DNA of 64,000 bases from CALXXL01 sp034926605 (lineage in GTDB: Bacteria; Verrucomicrobiota; Lentisphaeria; Victivallales; Victivallaceae), in the NCBI GenBank assembly GCA_034926605.1, contig JAYFQV010000012.1:62001-126000 (forward strand), in the 5' to 3' direction. The translations under genes and the position numbers were made by a program. Below the pieces are notes generated by a model. It saw nothing but the letters and a program-made list of their open reading frames with translations, did no database searches and had not been told where the DNA came from. This document shows positions 26,804 to 34,581 of the stretch, in pieces. The number at the start of each line of letters is the position of its first letter. Positions within the stretch are counted from its first letter, which is position 1.

Positions 26804-28117
26804 TTACTGATTGCGGCGGTCGATGACCCGGCGGGCCTTGCCTTCGCTGCGCTGGATGGTCTGCGGAGCCACCAGCTTCACCGCCACCCGCAGTCCGACG
26901 GTGTTGGTGATGGCGTTGGTAAGGCGCTTCTGGAGGCTTTCGAGTTCGCGGACGCGGTCGGAGAAAAGTTCCCCGGTTATCTCCACGTCAACCTCGATAT
27001 TGTCCATGCCGTTTTCGGTATAAAGCACGATGTTGTAATGCGGCAGCGTGCCGTCTACCGACAGCAGCGCGGCTTCTATCTGCGACGGGAACACATTGAT
27101 GCCGCGGATGATGAACATATCGTCCGACCGGCTGGAGATGCGCCCGAGGCGGCGGAGCGTGCGTCCGCAGCCGCAAGGCTCGGCGATGATGCGGGTAAGG
27201 TCGCGGGTGCGGTAGCGGATCATCGGCAGCGCCTCCTTGGTAAGCGAGGTGAGCACCAGCTCGCCGGTCTCGCCGTCGGGGAGCACTTTGCCGGTGTCGG
27301 GATCGATTATCTCAGGGTAGAAATGGTCTTCGAAGATATGCAGCCCGCAGTGATGGTCGCATTCGATCGCCACACCGGGGCCGATCAGCTCGGAAAGCCC
27401 GTAGATGTCGAACGCCTTGATCCCGCCGACCTGCTCGATGCGGTTGCGCAGTTCGTCGGTCCACGGCTCGGCGCCGAACACCCCCACCCGCAGCGGCATC
27501 TTGCGCAGGTCGAGGCCCTGCTCCGCCGCCTTTTCCGCCAGATGCAGAAAATAGCTGGGGGTACAGCAGATCGCGGTTACTCCGAAATCGTTCATCACCA
27601 TGATCTGGCGCTGGGTGTTGCCCACCGAGGTCGGCACCACCGCGCAGCCGAGGGACTCGCCGCCGGCATGGGCGCCGAGCCCGCCGGTGAACAGTCCGTA
27701 GCCGTAGGAAACCTGCAGCACGTCGTCCGGCCCGATGCCGGCGGCCATCAGCGACCGCCGCATGACCTCGCTCCAAATATCGAGATCGCCACGGGTGTAT
27801 CCGACCACGATCGGCTTGCCGGTGGTGCCACTGGAGGCGTGGATGCGAACCACTTTGGAAACCGGTACCGCGAACAGGCCGAACGGATAGTTGTCGCGCA
27901 GGTCGGTCTTGACGGTGAACGGCAGTTTCGACAGGTCGGCAAGAGACTTTATGTCTTCCGGTGAGACGCCGGCCGCCTCCATTTTCGCCCGGTAGGGAGC
28001 CACATGTTCCCATGAACGGTTGATGGTGGACTTAAGGCGTTGCAGTTGAAGTGCGGCGAGTTCTTCGCGCGCCAGGTAATCGCTGGCGGTGGCGGCACAG
28101 TTTGCGGTGTTTTTCAT
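26804..28117 (-). CDS. paaK: Phenylacetate-CoA ligase family AMP-forming enzyme
   Basis: A 437-residue cytoplasmic adenylate-forming ligase. The ATP loop is SSGTTGKP. Downstream are YGLSELIG (aromatic-acid site/ATP motif), YRTRD and a C-terminal half with SRSDDMFIIRGINVFPSQIE, all typical of PaaK/phenylacetate-CoA ligases. Such enzymes activate phenylacetate or other arylacetates with CoA. In anaerobes paaK-like genes often sit with indolepyruvate oxidoreductase, but none is present here, so the natural acid is not fixed by context. The gene has its own promoter (TTGCAA-N17-TATATT) and lies 32 bases upstream of tolB, so it may lead the tolB-to-ispH transcript. Confidence 0.92.
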   Translation of the reverse strand: MKNTANCAATASDYLAREELAALQLQRLKSTINRSWEHVAPYRAKMEAAGVSPEDIKSLADLSKLPFTVKTDLRDNYPFGLFAVPVSKVVRIHASSGTTGKPIVVGYTRGDLDIWSEVMRRSLMAAGIGPDDVLQVSYGYGLFTGGLGAHAGGESLGCAVVPTSVGNTQRQIMVMNDFGVTAICCTPSYFLHLAEKAAEQGLDLRKMPLRVGVFGAEPWTDELRNRIEQVGGIKAFDIYGLSELIGPGVAIECDHHCGLHIFEDHFYPEIIDPDTGKVLPDGETGELVLTSLTKEALPMIRYRTRDLTRIIAEPCGCGRTLRRLGRISSRSDDMFIIRGINVFPSQIEAALLSVDGTLPHYNIVLYTENGMDNIEVDVEITGELFSDRVRELESLQKRLTNAITNTVGLRVAVKLVAPQTIQRSEGKARRVIDRRNQ

Positions 28118-28166
28118 AGCGTAAATAATTTCCGGAAACGGGTTGACATTTTTCTTTTAAATCATT

Positions 28167-28195
28167 AATATAGTCGGCAAAGATTGCTCTTGCAA
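28167..28195 (-). promoter_or_regulatory. Promoter of the phenylacetate-CoA ligase gene
   Basis: On the minus strand TTGCAA (28190-28195), a 17-base spacer and TATATT (28167-28172) predict a ~43-base leader. A plus-strand TTGACA-N17-TAATAT (28143-28171) overlaps it. Confidence 0.6.
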
Positions 28196-28215
28196 GGCGG
28201 CCCCTCAAAAAAACC

Positions 28216-30174
28216 TTAAAACCGGTGCATGCGCAGCGCCAGCAGCGTTATGTCGTCCGACTGCTCGGCTCCGCCCGCGTGTCTGGTCACCGCCGCGAGC
28301 ACGGTATTTATGGCTTTTTCCGGCGCCACGTCGTCCGGAAGCGCGGCCACGACCTGCTCCAGACGCGAGAGCGTGAACTGGTTGCCGTCCGAATCGAACG
28401 CCTCGGTGACGCCGTCGGTATAGGCGATGAACATTTCACCGGGAGCCAGATGGAATGCGGCGGTGGCGTAAGTCGCGCCGGAGACGCCCAGAGGCGGCCC
28501 CTGAATGCCGGATATGCGCCGCACCTTGCCGTCGGCGCCGCGCACCAGCGGCGGATTGTGTCCGGCGTTGGCATAGTGCATGACCCCGGTCCTGACGTTG
28601 AGAATGCCGAAGAACAAAGTCACGAACATCATCATGTCGTTGCCGCGTTCCAGCGCGGTGTTTATGCGGGTGACGATCTCTCCGGCCGAAAGCGAGCCGG
28701 AGGCCGCGCCGCGGTTCAGAGTCTGGGTGACCGCCATGAACAGCGCGGCGGGGATGCCCTTGCCGGACACGTCGCCAACGGTTATGACAAGTTCGTCGTC
28801 GCTGAGGTAAAAATAGTCGTACAGGTCGCCGCCCACCCCTTTGGCGGGAATCAGCGCGGCGAACAGCTCGAACTCACGGCGGCAGATGGCGTCCGGGCAC
28901 CCCTTGGGCAGCAGCGACTGCTGTATCTGATTGGCGATCGCCACTTCGCTTTCAAACCGGTTGCGGGCGGCGGTGGTGGTCTCCAGTTCCGTCACATAGC
29001 GCTGCAGAGACTGCTGCATGGCGGCGAACGCGTCGGTCAGCTGGCCGACCTCGTCGGAACGATTGAGCCGGGGCAGCTGGACCGAGAAATCACCGCTTCC
29101 GATGCGTCTCGCCACCGGGGCGAGAAGCCGCAGCGGTCTCAGCGCGCGCATGGTGACCAGCGCCAGCAGCACCAGCGCCAGCACCACCATGGCAACCGCC
29201 AGAATGCTGGCGTAGTGGCGCAGCTGTATCAACGGCTCGAACAGCCGGTTCTGCACGATGACCGCACCCACCACCCAGCCGTTGGCATCGACCGTGGTAT
29301 AGGACACCCATGAATGTCCGGCCGGAGCCAGCGCGGTCGGAAACGGATAGACCTGGAATCCGGAACCGCCCTCGAGAACGCCGTTCCAGAAGTACGACAG
29401 CTCCGTGCGGTCGCCGCGCGGCATGTCGAACACGGTATGCGTCATGCGGAATTCGGGATGAACCACCAGCCTTCCCTCCCGGGTGATCAGGTAGGCATAT
29501 CCTTCGCACCCGACGACCCCCTGAAGATAACGCGACAGCTGCTCGAGCGAAATATCCACCGTAACCACCCCGGCGAACACCGGATTGCCGTTGCGGGTTA
29601 AGTAGAACGGATAGCTGTAAGTGGTCATGGCTATATTGCCGAGGTTCTCGTCGAAGTAGGGTTCCGACCACTTTCCCGGGCCGCTTTTGGTGGCGTAGTT
29701 TTTGAACCAGTAAAAATTGAAATAATCGTATCCGGAACCGTCCACGTCCACGGTGTTCTGCACTTCGCCGCCGGTCGTGTTCTCGAAGAAGGAATACCAC
29801 ATGCAGTATTTCTGACCGCGATGGCGCATCTCCGGCGCGAACGCGATGCTGCCGCCGGAAACCTCCGGACGGCTCTTGTGGAGATCCGCGATGGCCTGCT
29901 TGAGATAGTTGATCAGGTCTTCGTCGGTAATTTTTTCGTCCTCGACCAGTAAGGCGATCATCTCGGCGGTTCGGGCCGATTCCGAAAACAGGCCGTCCAG
30001 CTGGGCGGCGCTCATGCCGGCGGAGCGCAACGCGTTGGACTCGATCTGGCCACCCAGCAGCGTCTCCGCCTCCCGGGTCAGATAATACACCAGCGCAACC
30101 ACCACCAGCAGCACGGCCGGCGCGATCAGAAACAGCTGGCGCCACGCCAGCGACGATTTCCAGGCTTTAAGCAC
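28216..30174 (-). CDS. SpoIIE/RsbU-type PP2C phosphatase with Cache sensor and HAMP domain
   Basis: A 652-residue membrane signalling protein. One N-terminal helix (residues ~12-30) is followed by a ~280-residue extracytoplasmic dCache-like sensor (for example YFNFYWFKNYA and VTVDISLEQLSRYLQG), a second helix near 330-350 and a HAMP linker (RIGSGDFSVQLPRLN). The C-terminal phosphatase has GVGGDLYDYF, VGDVSGKGIPAALFM, TDGV and SDDITLLAL, the metal-binding aspartates of PP2C/SpoIIE. Such proteins dephosphorylate anti-sigma antagonists; no anti-sigma or STAS gene is nearby, so its partner is encoded elsewhere. The start is GTG with GGGAGG upstream and a clear promoter. Confidence 0.93.
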   Translation of the reverse strand: MLKAWKSSLAWRQLFLIAPAVLLVVVALVYYLTREAETLLGGQIESNALRSAGMSAAQLDGLFSESARTAEMIALLVEDEKITDEDLINYLKQAIADLHKSRPEVSGGSIAFAPEMRHRGQKYCMWYSFFENTTGGEVQNTVDVDGSGYDYFNFYWFKNYATKSGPGKWSEPYFDENLGNIAMTTYSYPFYLTRNGNPVFAGVVTVDISLEQLSRYLQGVVGCEGYAYLITREGRLVVHPEFRMTHTVFDMPRGDRTELSYFWNGVLEGGSGFQVYPFPTALAPAGHSWVSYTTVDANGWVVGAVIVQNRLFEPLIQLRHYASILAVAMVVLALVLLALVTMRALRPLRLLAPVARRIGSGDFSVQLPRLNRSDEVGQLTDAFAAMQQSLQRYVTELETTTAARNRFESEVAIANQIQQSLLPKGCPDAICRREFELFAALIPAKGVGGDLYDYFYLSDDELVITVGDVSGKGIPAALFMAVTQTLNRGAASGSLSAGEIVTRINTALERGNDMMMFVTLFFGILNVRTGVMHYANAGHNPPLVRGADGKVRRISGIQGPPLGVSGATYATAAFHLAPGEMFIAYTDGVTEAFDSDGNQFTLSRLEQVVAALPDDVAPEKAINTVLAAVTRHAGGAEQSDDITLLALRMHRF

Positions 30175-30201
30175 CGCGAACCTCCCTTTTGAAAACGCGC
30201 T

Positions 30202-30230
30202 AATATAGCATTCGTGACCGGCTTTTACAA
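30202..30230 (-). promoter_or_regulatory. Promoter of the SpoIIE-type phosphatase gene
   Basis: On the minus strand TTGTAA (30225-30230), a 17-base spacer and TATATT (30202-30207) precede the GTG start. The -35 box lies in the hairpin at 30214-30244 and in the 3' end of the upstream gene. Confidence 0.6.
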
Positions 30231-30244
30231 GCCGGGGCGGTCAC
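30214..30244. repeat. Nested inverted repeat across a stop codon and -35 box
   Basis: GTGACCG (30214-30220) is inverted at 30238-30244, and CCGGCTT (30218-30224) is inverted at 30229-30235 with a 4-base loop. It spans the stop of the DUF3592 gene and the -35 of the phosphatase promoter. It has no T-tract, so it is not a standard terminator; it may act as an operator or mRNA 3' structure. Confidence 0.5.
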
Positions 30245-31220
30245 TTGTTCTCAGGCGTTTCTCGCTTTTTCCGCCGCCGTTCCCATCCTCATCGTTCATG
30301 ATGCGATATCCCCCCGTAACCACCGCAAGCAGCCCCAATCCGCCGAACACGGCCGGAAACAGCCAGAAAAGCCATGCGTTCCCGCCATCGCACCGCATGA
30401 CCGACTTGGCGGGATTTTCCGGGTCCACAAGACAGGTCGAAACCGTTCCGGCGGCCAGCGTCGCCACCTCGGCGGTTACCATGCCGCGGTCATCATCGCT
30501 GCCGGAGTCGGCGCGATAACGGTCTCCGTAATAGGTTTTTCCGTCATATTCATAACGGTACAGCACATCGACGCGATAGGCCGTATGTTCCCGATGCCCG
30601 CGGATGCTGTGGCTGGCGGCATGCTCACCGCTGTAAAGTATCTCGCACGGAACCGTGCTCCAGGACTTCGCCCGCCATTCGTCCATCACTTCGCCGCCGA
30701 ACATAAACGCGATGTAGACGGCCACAAAAATGAACAGGAGCCCGCATAATATGCCGATTTTCGCACCGGAACGCGAAGTGGCGAACGTCTCCGGAACGCA
30801 ATATCCCAAATCCATATACGTCCGCAAGTCATGAATCGCTTTCCACAACATCGCCGCAAACAGCAGCAGTAAAAACAGAACCGCTAAGACCACCCATCCC
30901 TGTCGCCACTCGGGGATTCCGGAATCGTCCGGGTTGCCGGGATTCACTCTTACCGACAGTCGGCTGCCGACCGGATGCTCCAGCGCCCGCCGCATGGCCT
31001 CGGCATGGCTTTCGGATTTGCCGATCCTGCCTATTTTGCCGCTGCGGGCCTGACCGTCAGCCTCATAATTGTATTCGATGATACCGTCGCCGATTCTCGT
31101 GACGGTCGCGCCGGCTTCCGGCCAGAACGGCATGGAAATCGCACGGCGGCCGATTCCATAGAATGCCGCCGCAAATAAGATCACAAGGATCGGAGCAAGA
31201 AAAATTTTTATCACTCTCAT
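30225..31220 (-). CDS. DUF3592 membrane protein
   Basis: A 331-residue protein with an N-terminal membrane segment, two central hydrophobic segments around residues 110-190 and a C-terminal one near 295. Two DUF3592-like beta domains are visible: the first around RIGDGIIEYNYEADG and the second with WSTVPCEILYSGEH and YRYEYDGKTYYG, ending VDPENPAKSVM, the hallmark of DUF3592. The function of this family is unknown. It begins four bases after the stop of the hydrolase gene, so the two probably form an operon. Nothing suggests catalysis. Confidence 0.85.
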   Translation of the reverse strand: MRVIKIFLAPILVILFAAAFYGIGRRAISMPFWPEAGATVTRIGDGIIEYNYEADGQARSGKIGRIGKSESHAEAMRRALEHPVGSRLSVRVNPGNPDDSGIPEWRQGWVVLAVLFLLLLFAAMLWKAIHDLRTYMDLGYCVPETFATSRSGAKIGILCGLLFIFVAVYIAFMFGGEVMDEWRAKSWSTVPCEILYSGEHAASHSIRGHREHTAYRVDVLYRYEYDGKTYYGDRYRADSGSDDDRGMVTAEVATLAAGTVSTCLVDPENPAKSVMRCDGGNAWLFWLFPAVFGGLGLLAVVTGGYRIMNDEDGNGGGKSEKRLRTSDRPGL

Positions 31221-31224
31221 TTTT

Positions 31225-32013
31225 TCAATCCGCTCCGGTTACCCCCGCCGCTTCGGCTTCGGCACGCGGCCGGAAACAGCCGTTCTTGAGAAAATGCAGG
31301 GTTTCGGCGTGCACTTCCGGATTGAACATCATGAACGAGTGGCCGCACGGCAGCTCCAGAAATTCCGACTGTCCTTCGAACGGCGCTGAGTCCAGCTTCA
31401 CCGATTTGTCATATGTCCCGGCGATCACACCCACGGTGTAGCCCTCCGGCCACGGCAGAAGGTGGATCGAGGACTCGGGCGCGTCGCTCAAGTCGCGCAG
31501 CGGTCTTACCAGCATTCCGGTCAGCGCCGGCATCAGGTCGGTATATCGGCGGGCCTGGGGAGACCCACGGTGCGGAGGCGCCAGCATCACGATCCGGTTG
31601 AACCGTTCAGGCGGCAGGGGGTCGGTTTTGTCGGCCAGCGCCAGCCGGGTCAGGATACCGCCCATGGAATGGGTTACGATGTTTATCCGGCTGCCGGGAT
31701 TGTCGCGCAGCAGTCGCTGGAGAAACCGCTTGAAGCGTGCGGCATGGTGAAAATAGTCGCCGCGGGTGGTGGCGTAGTCGTAGCAGATGGCGCGGTAGCC
31801 GTGGTCGGCCATGAACCGCGCGAAGTTGTGCATAACCGCCGCGCGGTGGAAAAGGCCGTGCACCAGCACCGCGATTTCACCGTCGGAGTTTCCCATCGAA
31901 AAGCCGCCGTCGCCCCTCGTCATGGTACGCCACAGCGAATTCATGCTGTCGGCGCAGAAAAAATTCTCTCCAAGCCGGTACTCCCGGCTCTTTTTCCAGA
32001 AATTGTCCCTCAT
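31225..32013 (-). CDS. Alpha/beta-hydrolase, lipase-like
   Basis: A 262-residue soluble hydrolase. The oxyanion-hole strand is VLVHGLFHRA, the nucleophile elbow VTHSMGG (Ser in T-H-S-M-G), and a histidine follows in CGHSFMMF. The segment APPHRGSPQARR is common in PGAP1/lipase-type members. No signal peptide is obvious (it begins MRDNFWKKSREYR), so it is probably cytoplasmic. It could be a carboxylesterase or lipase; the substrate is not deducible. AGGGAGG sits just upstream of the ATG. It is transcribed divergently from the glutaredoxin operon, and DUF3592 follows directly. Confidence 0.88.
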   Translation of the reverse strand: MRDNFWKKSREYRLGENFFCADSMNSLWRTMTRGDGGFSMGNSDGEIAVLVHGLFHRAAVMHNFARFMADHGYRAICYDYATTRGDYFHHAARFKRFLQRLLRDNPGSRINIVTHSMGGILTRLALADKTDPLPPERFNRIVMLAPPHRGSPQARRYTDLMPALTGMLVRPLRDLSDAPESSIHLLPWPEGYTVGVIAGTYDKSVKLDSAPFEGQSEFLELPCGHSFMMFNPEVHAETLHFLKNGCFRPRAEAEAAGVTGAD

Positions 32014-32062
32014 AACACCTCCCTGTCGTCATTAATTAAGCATAAAATTCGGTCGGCGCCAA

Positions 32063-32090
32063 TTGTAAAGACGCATTTTCCTGCTATTAT
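32063..32090 (+). promoter_or_regulatory. Promoter of the glutaredoxin/5'-nucleotidase/serpin operon
   Basis: TTGTAA (32063-32068), a 16-base spacer and TATTAT (32085-32090) lie just before the AAGGAGG of the gene starting at 32112. Confidence 0.6.
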
Positions 32091-32111
32091 ATCAGCAAAG
32101 GAGGTGGAGCT

Positions 32112-32372
32112 ATGCTTAAACTTTACGGTTGGTACGCCTGTCAGGACTGCCTGAAACTGATCGAATGGCTGAAATCGCACGATGTGCCGTTCGAGTATTA
32201 CGAGATGGAAGACCAGCCGCTTCAGGTAGGCTCGCTGATCGGGCGCGTCAACGGCGCCCAATCGTGGAAGGTTCCCACTCTCGAATACGAAGGCCGCTGG
32301 CGTCCGGCGAAGGCGTTCGACCCCGAAGAAACCCGGCGCGACCTGATCGCCCTCGGCGTGCCGCTGGAGTAG
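32112..32372 (+). CDS. Glutaredoxin-like protein
   Basis: An 86-residue thioredoxin-fold protein. The redox motif CQDC at residues 10-13 follows the first strand (LKLYGWYACQDC), and WKVPTLEYEG supplies the conserved cis-proline. Size and layout fit a glutaredoxin or glutaredoxin-like (NrdH-type) disulfide reductase. The start has a strong AAGGAGG. It leads a three-gene operon with a 5'-nucleotidase (four bases downstream) and a serpin. Linkage to a nucleotide enzyme is suggestive but not proof of a shared pathway. Confidence 0.85.
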   Translation: MLKLYGWYACQDCLKLIEWLKSHDVPFEYYEMEDQPLQVGSLIGRVNGAQSWKVPTLEYEGRWRPAKAFDPEETRRDLIALGVPLE

Positions 32373-32376
32373 ATAT

Positions 32377-33315
32377 ATGGCGTTTCCGATCGAGAAAAAA
32401 CTGGTGGTCGCGGTGGCGTCGAGCGCGCTGTTCAAGCTGGACGCCGCCGACGCGGTGTTCCGCAAGCAGGGCCTGACGGCCTACCGCGAATACCAGCGCG
32501 CTCATCAGTCGGAAATCCTCGGCAAGGGGATCGCCTTCGCGTTCGTGGAGCGGCTGCTGGAACTCAACCGGCTGTTCCCCGAGGAGCGCCCGGCGGAGGT
32601 GGTGCTGCTTTCGCATAACGACCCGGACACCGGGCTCCGGGTGTTCAACGCCATCGAGCATTACAATCTGGATATATCGCGCGCCGCGTTCACCACCGGC
32701 GAATCGCCGTTCAAATACGCGGAAGCGTTCAATGTTTCGCTGTTCCTCTCCGCCGACGGGCGCGACGTGAAGGAGGCGCTGGCGCACGGCTGCGCCGCCG
32801 GTCAGGTGGTCGGCTCGCCGTCCGGGCTGGACTCCGAGGATCGCGGATTGTGCGTGGCGTTCGACTTCGACGGCGTCCTCGCCGACGACTCCGCCGAAAA
32901 GATCAATGCCTCCAAAGGGCTGGAGGCGTTCCACGCCAGCGAGGCGGCCAACGCCGCCGTTCCGCTGCCGCCCGGCCCCCTCGCCCGCTTTTTCCGGCAG
33001 CTCGGAGCGCTGCATGAACTGGAAAACGAGCACCTCGCGGCCGATCCGGCGTACAAACGCTATCTCAATCTGGTGATCGTCACCGCCCGCAGCGCCCCCG
33101 CCCACGCGAGGGTGGCCGCCACCCTGCGCAGCTGGGACATCGTGGCCGATCAGGTGTTTTTCCTGGGCGGCATGGACAAAAACCGCGTGCTGGCCGCCCT
33201 GCGTCCGCACATCTTCTTCGACGACCAGAAGGAGCTGAATCTGTCCGGCAGCGACCGCTTCACTCCCTCCGTCCATATTCCGTTCGGCATAAAAAATCAG
33301 GAGAACATCATATGA
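32377..33315 (+). CDS. Cytosolic 5'-nucleotidase, cN-I (NT5C1) family
   Basis: A 312-residue protein of the bacterial/animal cN-I family. The conserved opening LVVAVASSALFKLDAADAVF, then YREYQRAHQ, and AFDFDGVLADDSAEKI, the HAD-like aspartate loop, are diagnostic. A later FLGGMDKNRVL and IFFDDQKELN supply the second aspartate cluster. It should release phosphate from nucleoside monophosphates, preferentially AMP-type. It overlaps the serpin start by ATGA and follows glutaredoxin by four bases, so all three are co-translated. GGAG lies seven bases upstream of the ATG. Confidence 0.92.
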   Translation: MAFPIEKKLVVAVASSALFKLDAADAVFRKQGLTAYREYQRAHQSEILGKGIAFAFVERLLELNRLFPEERPAEVVLLSHNDPDTGLRVFNAIEHYNLDISRAAFTTGESPFKYAEAFNVSLFLSADGRDVKEALAHGCAAGQVVGSPSGLDSEDRGLCVAFDFDGVLADDSAEKINASKGLEAFHASEAANAAVPLPPGPLARFFRQLGALHELENEHLAADPAYKRYLNLVIVTARSAPAHARVAATLRSWDIVADQVFFLGGMDKNRVLAALRPHIFFDDQKELNLSGSDRFTPSVHIPFGIKNQENII

Positions 33316-34556
33316 AACATAAAAAACAGATCGTCTGGAGCATCATTGCCGCCGCACTTTTGGCCCTCATGATTTTCTGCCTCATCCCGAGCGGCAAGGC
33401 GGCGCCGGAGCGCGCCGGAGCCGACAGCGCCATACTCAACGTCGATCCCGCCTTCCCGGTACCCGATTTCAATCTGGCGATAAAGTTCCTGCAGGCCGCC
33501 TCCGCCGCCTCCGACGTCCCGAATTTCTCATTCTCCCTGCTCACCTTGTCCGAAGGCATGACTTTCATGTACGCCGGGGCCGCCGGGGAATCCCTGTGCG
33601 ACCTCTCGGAACTGTTCGGATTTTTCGGCCCGCCCGAAACCGCCATGCGGGAGATGGCAAGCCTCAACGCCGCCATGCTCAAGGCCGCCAACGGCAATAT
33701 GGACATCGCCGCGGCGGTGCTTTTCGATAAACGCCGCGGCCGGATGTTCACCACCTATGCCGACCTGCTGGAACTCGAGCCGCTGGCCATGCGGGCCGAC
33801 ATCGATTTCTCCGACCCCGCCGCCGCGGGCAGCGTCATCAACGACTGGGCGGGCGAACACACCAAGGGCCGCATAAAAGACATTGCCGCCGCCTCCGACA
33901 TCACCGACGAGACCATGTGCGTGATCCTGACCGCTTTCTATTTCAAAGACGTCTGGGCCGACCAGTTCACGCCCGGCGGCACCATCGATTTCATCGTTGA
34001 ACCCGATGTGAAGAACCAGACGATCCCCGCCATGTCGCGCACCGGCGCCTGCCCCTATGCCGAAAACGACATCTGGCAGTACGTCGAGCTGGAATTCGGC
34101 AACTCCGGCGTGGTCATGGCGCTGCTGCTTCCCAGGCAGTTCATGCCGGTTCCGGATCTGGTGAACGGCACCGACGGCGACGAGGTCGCCGAACTGCTGG
34201 CGGCGGCGCGCGCCGGAACTGAAACCGTCAGAATTACCGTGCCGCCGTTCAAGGTGGAGAATTCGGTGAACTGCAAGGCGCTGATGGAACAGCTCGGTAT
34301 GCACAACTGGAGCGGCTTTCAGCAGATGGCCGACCCTTCGCCGGTGATAGCCCTGATACGGCAGAAGAATTATTTCGACTTCAACGCCAAGGGCGCCGAA
34401 GCCGCCAGCGTCAATGCCGTAATTGGTGTAGCATGTTGTGAGCCGGAACCGGAGATGATGCCCAAGAATTTCTACGCCGACCATCCGTTTCTGTGGTTCC
34501 TGCTGGACAAAAAGTCCAACACGGTGCTGATGACCGGCTGGTTCGCCGGGCAATAG
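33312..34556 (+). CDS. Serpin-family protease inhibitor, exported
   Basis: A 414-residue serpin. Residues 1-30 form a positively charged start plus hydrophobic segment, a signal peptide or membrane anchor. Serpin landmarks: VINDWAGEHTKGRIKD, ILTAFYFKDVWADQF, FYADHPFLWFLLD and the C-terminal LMTGWF strand. The hinge and reactive loop run GAEAASVNAVIGVACCEPEP (361-380). Counting 14 residues from the hinge Gly361 (P15) puts the P1-P1' bond at Cys375-Cys376. The small-residue hinge (GAEAAS) is compatible with an inhibitory serpin. Targets are unknown; host or own-protease inhibition is possible. It is the last gene of the operon and overlaps the nucleotidase stop; AGGAG precedes the ATG. Confidence 0.9.
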   Translation: MKHKKQIVWSIIAAALLALMIFCLIPSGKAAPERAGADSAILNVDPAFPVPDFNLAIKFLQAASAASDVPNFSFSLLTLSEGMTFMYAGAAGESLCDLSELFGFFGPPETAMREMASLNAAMLKAANGNMDIAAAVLFDKRRGRMFTTYADLLELEPLAMRADIDFSDPAAAGSVINDWAGEHTKGRIKDIAAASDITDETMCVILTAFYFKDVWADQFTPGGTIDFIVEPDVKNQTIPAMSRTGACPYAENDIWQYVELEFGNSGVVMALLLPRQFMPVPDLVNGTDGDEVAELLAAARAGTETVRITVPPFKVENSVNCKALMEQLGMHNWSGFQQMADPSPVIALIRQKNYFDFNAKGAEAASVNAVIGVACCEPEPEMMPKNFYADHPFLWFLLDKKSNTVLMTGWFAGQ

Positions 34557-34581
34557 CACCGGCGGAAGCCCGGTTGCGTCA

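Noticed and set aside
28143..28171. Plus-strand promoter as a driver of a new gene
   Set aside because: No plus-strand coding region follows; kept only as a possible antisense signal.
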